Shown here one piece after another: positions 57,266-64,000 of a stretch of DNA of 64,000 nucleotides. The notes under the pieces are model-generated. The model made no database searches. It saw only the letters and a program-made list of their open reading frames with translations, and was not told where the DNA came from. Numbering within the stretch: position 1 is the first letter of the stretch; every line of letters starts with the position of its first letter. This stretch comes from Berberis thunbergii (taxonomy: Eukaryota; Streptophyta; Magnoliopsida; Ranunculales; Berberidaceae), in NCBI GenBank assembly GCA_003290165.1, contig QNQO01007629.1, forward strand, positions 62,001-126,000, written 5' to 3'. The position numbers and the translations under genes were made by a program.

Positions 57266-59760
57266 ATGAATTCGACTGGGCATGAAGAATTACAAAGGCA
57301 GGTGGAAAAATTGTTAGACAAAGGTTTTATTCGGGAAAGTCTTAGTCCATGTGTTGTTCCTGCTCTTCTTACTCCAAAGAAGGATGGTTTGTGGCGGATG
57401 TGTGTTGACAGTCGTGCCATCAACAAAATTATTGTGAGGTATAGGTTCCCCATTCTGAGGTTGGATGATTTGCTTGATTAGTTGCGTAGTGCTTCATTCT
57501 TTACCAAGCTTGATCTTAAGAGTGGGTACCACCAGATACGAGTTAGATCGGGGGATGAATGGAAGATTGCATTTAAAATACTCGAGGGTCTCTATGAATG
57601 GATGATTATGCCATTCGGGTTGTCAAATGCACCGAGTACCTTTATGCACTTTATGAACCAGATTTTGCGTCCTTTTATCGGAAGGATTGTTATTGTCTAT
57701 TTTGATGCTATTCTGATTTTTAGTCCTAATCTAGTTGTTCATGTCCATCACTTAGAAGAGGCGCTTACCATACTGAGGAGAGAAAAGTTATCTGCAGCCT
57801 TGAAGAAGTGTTCTTTCATGCAGGATCGTGTTTTATTTCTTGGCTATGTCGTGTCAAATAATGGGATTTTTGTTGATTATGAGAAGGTGGAAGCAATCTG
57901 AAAGTGGAAGCAACCGAAGAATTTATTTGAGGTTCGCAGCTTCCATGGCTTGGCCTCATTCTACAGGCGGTTTATACAAAACTTTAGTACCATCATGGCT
58001 CCTATTACAGATTATATGAAGGGAGGAAAGTTTGTGTGGACTACTGAGGCCACTAAGGCCTTTGAGGAGATCAAATAGAAGCTAACTATGGCTCATGTTC
58101 TAATACTACCTAATTTCACCAAACCTTTTGAGTTGCATTATGATGCTTCCAAAGTGGGCACTTGAGCTATTTTGAGTCAAGAGGGAAAGACGATGGCATA
58201 TTTCAATGAGAAATTGAATGGAAGTAAGTTACGTTACTCTACTTATGATGTTGAGTTTTATGTGGTAGTACATGCTTTGAGACATTGGAAATCTTATTTG
58301 CTACATCAGAAATTTGTGTTTTATACTGATAATGCAGCCCTTAAACACATTAACTCGATCTCAAGAGAAGTTGTTGGATCGTCATGCCTCTTAGGCTGCT
58401 TACTTACAAGAGTTTAACTTTGTCCTCAAGCATAAAATGAGAGTTCTCAATAAAGTAGTCGATGTTCTTAGTCGACGTTATATGCTCATAACGACTATGC
58501 AGACAAAAGTGTTGGGTTTCGATACTTTTTCTGAGTTTTATTCAACTGGCCCATTCTTTTCTCTTGTGCTTGAAGAAGTTGCTACAGGCCAACGATCAGA
58601 TTTTCTATTACATAAAGGTTTCTTGTTCAAAGGAACATCTTTGTGTATTCCTGACTCTAGCTTACGAGTCAAAATTGTGTCTGACTTGAATAATGAGGGA
58701 CACATGGGGAGGGACAAGACGTTTCAACTCATTTCTCGAACGTTCTATTGGTCTACTTTGAGGCGAGAGGTGGAGCGTTTTGTTCGGAATTGTCGAGTGT
58801 GCCAAGTTTCAAAGGGTACTTCAATGAATGCTGGACTTTATATGCCTCTTCCTATACTTGAGAAGCCTTGGGTTGATGTGAGTATGGACTTTGTTATCGG
58901 GATTCCTTGTACTCAGTAAGGAGTAGATTCCATTATGGTTGTGGTGGATAAATTTTCGAAAATGGCACATTTCATTGCTTGTAAGAAGACCACTGATGTT
59001 GTTAACGTTGCCCAACTGTATTTTTGAGAGGTCTATCGTTTACATGGCCTTCCATTATCTATTGAATCTGATCGGGATTCTAAGTTTCTTGGTCATTTCT
59101 AGCAATGTCTTTGGAGGTTAGTGCATACAAAACTTGATTTTAGTAGTGCTTATCATCCTCAGATCGATGGTCAAACGGATGTAGTTAATCGTTCTCTTGG
59201 CAATCTGTTGCAGTGTTTGGTTGAAGAGAATGTGAAGACGTGGGATCAACAACTATTCCAAGCTGAATTCACTTTCAATCATTATGTTAATCGGAGTACA
59301 GGTAATAGTCCATTTATTATTGTGTACGCTTATCAACCACGAGCTCCAGTAGAACTAGCTCCTATTCCGGATATGAAGCGTGTTCATACGAAGGCAAAAG
59401 ATTTAGTGAATAATTTGCAGCAAATTCACCAACAGACATGAGCAAAGTTATTGGAGTCTACGACTTATTATAGCTGATCAATACCGACGTATGGTGGAAT
59501 TTGAGAAATGTGATTTAGTGTGGGTTGTTTTGACCAAAAATCGTTTTTAAGTGGGTGACTATAATAAGCTTTCTGCTAGGAAGATTGGACCTTTGGAGAT
59601 CATTGAAAAAATCAATCCCAATGCTTATCGTCTCAAGCTTCCTAGTCAGATCAAGACCCGTGACATTTTCAATGTCAAGCACCTCATTCCATATACAAAT
59701 TATTCTAGCTGTTCTGAAGATTAGAATTCGAGGGCGAGTTCACTTCCACCCGGGGAGGAT
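57266..59760 (+). pseudogene. Gypsy-3 RT, RNase H and integrase, broken
   Basis: Same frame as gag. RT blocks [49 protein letters not shown] and [15 protein letters not shown] are well kept, but the catalytic motif reads [10 protein letters not shown], with alanine (57707-57709) for the second aspartate. Stops at 57479-57481, 57899-57901 and 58076-58078 each fit CAG or CGA with C changed to T. RNase H: LHYDASKVGT, YSTYDVEFYVVV. Integrase: NEGHMGRDKTFQLI, VCQVSKGTSM, VSMDFVIGIP, SSAYHPQIDGQT. GPLEIIEKINPNAYRLKLP is the GPY/F-like end. No chromodomain seen. Confidence 0.92.
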
Positions 59761-60233
59761 GATGTAGAGAGGGTTTCTAGGGTTCCTAATTTGGGTTTCT
59801 AGGGTTCCTAATTTGCTTTCAAAGTTATTTACTAAATAACTTATTTGTAGTCTTTCAATTTAATTATGAGTCTTTTTAGTTTCCTTTTAGGATTAGGCTT
59901 TAGTTTTTCTTTTAGGAATAAACTGTTTGTTATTTTAGTCTTTGATTCTACTTTTTCTTTTTAGAATAGGCAGCTTGTTATTCAAGATATTTGAGCACTA
60001 TAAATAGAGTTCTTCCTCAATATTGTAGGTAGATTTTTGATAATTAATAAACTTGGTATATTTTCTCTGAGGAGATTATTGTGTTCTTTTTTCCCTACTT
60101 TTCGGATTATTGGTGCGCCAATCAACGAATTGTAGAACCTTTGTTTCCGGATTATTGGTGAGTCAATCAACGGATTCAAGCCTATCATTTAATTTTTTCT
60201 CATCCTTCTTTTTCTCATTTCCGCGCTGCATCA
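59760..60233 (+). repeat. Gypsy-3 right LTR
   Basis: Follows the purine tract CCCGGGGAGGA. It ends in GCTGCATCA and AGATA. Confidence 0.93.
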
Positions 60234-60238
60234 AGATA

Positions 60239-61240
60239 CTACTGGAAAAGTACATGAAAATTGAGTTTCACTTATAGGTGCTGGGGGCATCAATTGGGCT
60301 GGGCAGACTTTGATCTATAATTGTGTTCCATTGACAAAGTTTATTAACATTGAGGTTGTAGTTTTGTCGACACATCATCTGCTTGCTGTTTATTTTTGAA
60401 GTAAGAAATAGAAGGTGAATATTCTGATATGCTTTTGTTTTGATCCGAGAATGTATGAAGTAAAGAAATGAAAGGCGCCCTACCATTACAATTGTTATTA
60501 TTGTTATTGAAATAGGAGAGTGTGCTGATTTAGTTATTTAAAGAAAAGTTGATAACTTGCGAGTGAGAGGCAAATGGTTATTCTTATTACTTCTAATAAA
60601 TACTTATTAGAAAAGGGAAATTGTCAGTATGCTAATTGTTTTTGGTTAAATTTGGCTAATACTGACAGAGCTATGAGAGGAAGATACTGTTATGTTTTGG
60701 CACATCAAATACATGCTAAATTTTGAAAGCTTTGAAAGGATACCATTTCTTAAACATTTTCTTGATATTCCTTTGCCTTCAACAATGCAAGGGCTCGTAT
60801 ATGTCAATTCTATACTTTTCAAGCATTTGTTTTAACCGTATATTTGATACTTGCGAAATTCTTCAAGCCAAAGACAGAAAAAGGATCTAGACAAAAGTTA
60901 CTGTAGAGAAACAATGTTATCATCAGATCCAGTTTTCCTATGCTGTAGATTCTATTATTCTAGAAATAAAATATGCAACCTTTTTTATATATATATATAT
61001 CATTTTTCTATTTTGTATGGGCTCCATCAACCCTTGCTCGTCTCATGCAAAAACATACCAGTTTCTTCCAACAACCCAAAAAACAAGAGCAATATTTTTG
61101 AATTTTTATCTTGTCTTGTCACTCCATCACAATCATAAAGACTTGGAAGGAGAGAAAGTTGTCTTAGACTTCAAGGTTCTCTTGTTGTATTCTTTCTCGG
61201 TGAGACCTATATTCATCTCTGCTCCTTAATCTCAATTCAC
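60239..61240. other. Intergenic DNA upstream of the iron-transporter-like gene
   Basis: AT-rich, includes an AT dinucleotide run near 60987-61002. No supported gene or repeat. It may contain distal promoter sequence of the next gene. Confidence 0.5.
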
Positions 61241-61246
61241 TCCATT

Positions 61247-61255
61247 TATTATATA
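61247..61255 (+). promoter_or_regulatory. Candidate TATA box of the VTL gene
   Basis: TATTATATA about 95 bp before the ATG. It would give a leader of roughly 65 nt. CT-rich sequence around it is typical of plant core promoters. Confidence 0.4.
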
Positions 61256-61276
61256 CTTCTCAACACACGCTCTAAC

Positions 61277-61317
61277 GTGCCTGCCACACTCCCTTTATTG
61301 TGCCTGCCACGCTCCCC
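61277..61317 (+). repeat. Direct repeat in the VTL leader (GTGCCTGCCACRCTCCC)
   Basis: Two copies at 61277-61293 and 61300-61316 differ at one base and lie 23 bp apart, between the TATA candidate and the ATG. Regulatory meaning unknown. Confidence 0.6.
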
Positions 61318-61348
61318 AAATTAAACTTGCTAACCTACTATTTCTTTG

Positions 61349-62167
61349 ATGGGGTCGCAGAACCATGAAACTTGTCAAGAGCACAAACTCACTGTTGCAG
61401 TAGAGCAGGAGGATAAGGTTGATCAAGCACAACGAGGTCAGTGGATTCGAGCTGCAATCCTAGGAGCAAATGATGGATTGCTTTCTACTACTTCACTCAT
61501 GCTCGGTATTGGAGCAGCAAAGGAAGATCGATGGTCCATAGTCCTTTCTGGAATTGCTGGGGCTGTCGCAGGTGCTTGTAGCATGGCTGTTGGAGAGTAT
61601 GTATCGGTTTCAACTCAGAGAGACATTGAAAAGAAGGGTACAATTCAAAAATCTGTTGCAGATGAAGAAGCTCCCCATGAGCTATCATCAGCGATGACAG
61701 TTAGGAAAACACCTATCTCGTCAGGGATATCGTGTAGTTCGCCTGGGAGGTCCCCAACGATGAGAGCGACTTCAGACAAAGCAAAAGAAGAAAGAAGCAA
61801 TGATGGCAAGGATACATGGTCGACCCCAGAAATGAAAGCGATTCCAGAAGTAGAAAGTGATGATGGACACGAAATGCTGCCAAACCCATGCATGGCTGCT
61901 GTAGCATCAGCTTTGGCCTTCCTATGTGGTTCATTAGTACCCTTGCTGACGGCCATGCTTGTGATGGACGATACAGTTAGAGTGGTGATGCTTCCCATAG
62001 TTGCATCAATTGCTTTGGCTGTGTTTGGGGCTGCAGGAGCTCACCTAGGTGGATCACCTGTGCGTGCCTCTGCTGTTAGAGTTCTTGTAGGAGGATGGAT
62101 TGCTATGGGAGTTACTTATGGCTTGCTTAAGCCTTTCGATCGTGATGATCGGGCTGAGAAGGAGTGA
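61349..62167 (+). CDS. Vacuolar iron transporter-like protein (VTL/CCC1 family)
   Basis: Single-exon gene of 272 aa; start at ATG 61349, stop TGA. VIT/CCC1-family protein predicted to move Fe2+ (or Mn2+) from cytosol into the vacuole across the tonoplast. Residues 31-58 hold the signature RAAILGANDGLLSTTSLMLG, with Asp-42 probably at the site essential in VIT1. Residues 64-95 (GIAGAVAGACSMAVGEYVSV, then STQRDIEKK) form helix 2. Hydrophobic segments at about 181-205, 211-233 and 242-260 complete five helices. The loop at about 97-176 is hydrophilic and Ser/Glu-rich. In ordinary VTL (nodulin-21-like) proteins, about 200 aa, it is short, and it lacks the ordered metal-binding helices of true VIT1. 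Intact; the only unbroken host gene seen here. Confidence 0.9.
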   Translation: MGSQNHETCQEHKLTVAVEQEDKVDQAQRGQWIRAAILGANDGLLSTTSLMLGIGAAKEDRWSIVLSGIAGAVAGACSMAVGEYVSVSTQRDIEKKGTIQKSVADEEAPHELSSAMTVRKTPISSGISCSSPGRSPTMRATSDKAKEERSNDGKDTWSTPEMKAIPEVESDDGHEMLPNPCMAAVASALAFLCGSLVPLLTAMLVMDDTVRVVMLPIVASIALAVFGAAGAHLGGSPVRASAVRVLVGGWIAMGVTYGLLKPFDRDDRAEKE

Positions 62168-62198
62168 TTATATAGAAATTGGAGAAACTTATATGTTA

Positions 62199-62390
62199 AG
62201 TGTTTGTTTGTTTTTTTTTTTTTTTTTTTTGGGAAGGCGAGCAGGGTTTTTATAGGATTCCAAAACCTATTAAAAACCTGAACTGGTCAACACACCATAA
62301 ACTGATAAAGATGTTGCAAGCTGGGTTCGAACCCAAGACCAAGTGGTACCATTCGCCAAGCTCCAACCGTTGAGCTGTCATGCCATTGAC
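62199..62390 (-). mobile_element. tRNA-derived SINE
   Basis: The minus strand starts near GGCATGACAGCTCAACGGTTGG (A box, 62367-62384) with B box GGTTCGAACCC at about 62324-62335, spaced as in a tRNA. A ~100-bp body follows, then a 20-base A tail (T run at 62211-62230 on +) with a CAAACAAACACT extension. TATATGTTA at 62190-62198 and 62391-62399 is a 9-bp target duplication. It lies just downstream of the VTL stop. Confidence 0.8.
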
Positions 62391-62399
62391 TATATGTTA

Positions 62400-63509
62400 C
62401 CTGTTACATTATATGTTACCAGTTACATATTGTAAGAGTGTTTGCGGTCGTGTATATTACGCCTTTTTCCCATGGGATATATTTGACATGCATTTGCCGG
62501 ATTTATATGATAATGGAAGAAATTGACAATGAAAAAGAACTCTGAGCATACCTTGTTTTTTTTATCTTTTGACCTCTCAAAGTTTCTGGGTTCTCAAAAA
62601 AGTTTACACCTAAACTTAATCTTTCTTAAATAATTCTATAATCCAAATGTCAGTTAAAGATACTCTCCAACACGAAGAGATTTTCAGATAGTCGATAACC
62701 AAGAGATAGTGTCATCTATGATCCTACAGTTATTAGCTATTAAATACGTTATAGAACTTATTTATTTGTAAGCATAAAAGGATCTGGTTTCTATCCTTGT
62801 TTTTATCAAAGCAACTAGAATAATGTACATTGTTGTCCATTGCTATTGGAGATGAATTTTATATTTGCTAAGACAAGATGTGCTTAAAGAAAGACAGAAA
62901 TGACTCAGAAGCTTTGACCCTATTGTTTTTGTTCTTTTCTTGGCTCTTTTATTCACTTCTATACTTCTTTCCATTCAAAGCACAATTCAGACTGGTCAAC
63001 TATTGCGAAGATACAAATGTGAAATCATCACCATCATCTTATAGACCCTCAAGGTCCATGACCTCAGGCACTTCTTGACCATCTTCCTCTTCGTTATCTA
63101 GATCATTGATTCGGTGTTGAAGTTATTAATTGTCCCTAATTCATAAGGATCTCCATATAGTTGGATTGTTATCCAGCACGACCTTATAGACCCGTTTCAA
63201 ATGCTCAAAAGCTATTTGACCTGTAGCATTTTCAGCATGGGTTGGTTACAAAGGGCCAAATACTCACCTAGCTGACGCTCATCAAACATTTCAACACTCC
63301 CTGATAAATTGGTGGATCTTCAGAGGAACAAGTTCTAAAAAGCTCGTTCAATAGGGAAACAAGCTCTAAAAAGAAGTCAGGTGCTAGCTCTGCTGGTATC
63401 ACAATCGAGGATTCGAACCCTAAACCAAACACGAAAATAAACAAGCATGTGGTGTTTTAGCTAGCTTTCATTCGAACCTGGGTAAACAACAAAACAAAAG
63501 ACTTGATTC
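62400..63509. other. Spacer downstream of the VTL gene and SINE
   Basis: AT-rich. No supported ORF. Minus-strand fragments near 63090-63260 (AFEHLKRVYKVVLDNNPTIW) look exon-like but are broken and unassigned. ATATGTTACC is repeated near 62391 and 62410. Confidence 0.4.
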
Positions 63510-64000
63510 TTTTTTTTTTGGAAAAGTGAGCCAGGTTTAGTTAGGATACCTAAACCCTTAGAAAGTGAGATTACATTCTGATATATTTTTTCCCTATTAC
63601 ATCTTCATGTTTCACATCTTCAGCAAATGAACTAGGAATTACTTTAAATAATTGGATATAACCTTGCTAGGTGGTCAGCCACCCTGTTTGTCCCTCTAGT
63701 GGTGCTGAATGCTGAATTCTTCTAACTTGTGGGCTCTCAGTTAATTCTTCTGAAAAGGTGAGAGTATGGAGTGTGCATATGTAGAATCAGATGATGACCT
63801 TTTTCAAGAGAGTGATTAATTATGGCTACAAAACCATGTGTCATCTTGAACAAGATATGCGCCTTTCAATCAAGGTCGATGTTTAGTGAGAACGAAGAAT
63901 GGCATATATACCTTTGGAATTCTAATTTTGATGCTGCACTTTTGTGCCTCTTTCTTTATAATGGGATCAACAATTTTGATCTTACTTAGCCATAAAGGTG
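63510..64000 (-). mobile_element. LINE 3' end with RNase H-like terminus
   Basis: On the minus strand, GTNRVADHLARL at about 63658-63700 is the closing motif of the RNase H domain of plant L1-type LINEs (or of related RVT_3 proteins). Upstream sequence to 64000 is degenerate. About 130 bp of 3' UTR follow, then a ~10-base A run (T run at 63510-63519 on +). The element extends past the window, and no target duplication can be tested. Confidence 0.6.

Larger units (their letters stand above)
55444..60233 (+). mobile_element. Gypsy-3: Ty3/gypsy retrotransposon, full length but inactive
   Basis: LTRs of 495 and 474 bp, a perfect AGATA TSD (55439-55443 and 60234-60238), a tRNA-Met-type primer site and gag-pol in Ty3/gypsy order. 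Its protease region (LVIDSGSCKNVVS) and linker closely resemble Gypsy-1, so they are related families. Most of the capsid domain is missing, giving a shorter element than usual. Stops are frequent but frameshifts few. Confidence 0.95.

Noticed and set aside
63090..63260. Minus-strand exon-like peptides near VVLDNNPTIW
   Set aside because: Several stops, no splice frame and no family recognised; kept only as a remark in the spacer entry.
63385..63420. TAGCTCTGCTGG followed by GGATTCGAACCC, like Pol III A and B boxes
   Set aside because: The boxes are only about 12 bp apart, against about 33 bp in tRNAs and SINEs, and no cloverleaf can be drawn; probably chance or a deleted SINE.

Overview
The window is a gene-poor, repeat-saturated stretch of a flowering-plant nuclear genome, probably a eudicot; the species cannot be fixed from the sequence. 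The evidence is GT-AG introns inside captured gene pieces, plant-type LTR retrotransposons primed by tRNA-Met and tRNA-Asp, a CACTA transposon, a tRNA-derived SINE with an L1-type LINE relic, and one plant-type vacuolar iron transporter-like gene. I see no bacterial, organellar or CRISPR signal. Family names come from motif recognition and remembered homologues, not from a search.

Layout. 1-12788: a decayed Ty3/gypsy element (Gypsy-1, + strand), split at the protease/RT junction by a non-autonomous minus-strand element with 1.9-kb LTRs (LARD-1, 853-9271, TSD TTAGG). 13022-13990: a broken copy of a hAT-derived DUF659-type plant gene. 15585-21407: a three-level nest, in which an inverted-repeat element is split by a deleted Tat-type gypsy element (Tat-1, 15770-21027), itself split inside its antisense ORF by LARD-2 (17185-19952, TSD GCGAC). 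21784-28697: Tat-2 (TSD CCTTT), with gag, a ~70-bp tandem array and an antisense ORF, but no recognisable pol. 29925-37780: a Ty1/copia element (TSD CCACA) carrying a nested MULE-like insertion (35846-37160). 38652-55053: a Reina-like chromovirus split inside its RT by an 11.3-kb CACTA element (41135-52397, TSD CCA). 55444-60233: Gypsy-3 (TSD AGATA), related to Gypsy-1. 61349-62167: the only intact host gene seen, a VTL/VIT-family transporter. 62199-62390: a SINE. 63510-64000: a LINE 3' end.

The most unusual object is the CACTA element. Between arrays of CGGTT...CCGTGGC subterminal repeats it has no transposase that I can recognise. It carries pieces of four unrelated host genes, all on its minus strand and with introns kept: a DAA1-like AAA-ATPase (eight exon pieces), the 3' end of GAR formyltransferase (two exons and the native stop), a dienelactone-hydrolase-like protein (two exons) and an ABC1-like kinase (one exon). 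A copia RT relic lies among them on the same strand.

The transposon ORFs are pseudogenes. Many of their stop codons fit C-to-T decay at CG or CHG sites, as expected of methylated plant transposons. The target-site duplications give the order of many insertions directly.
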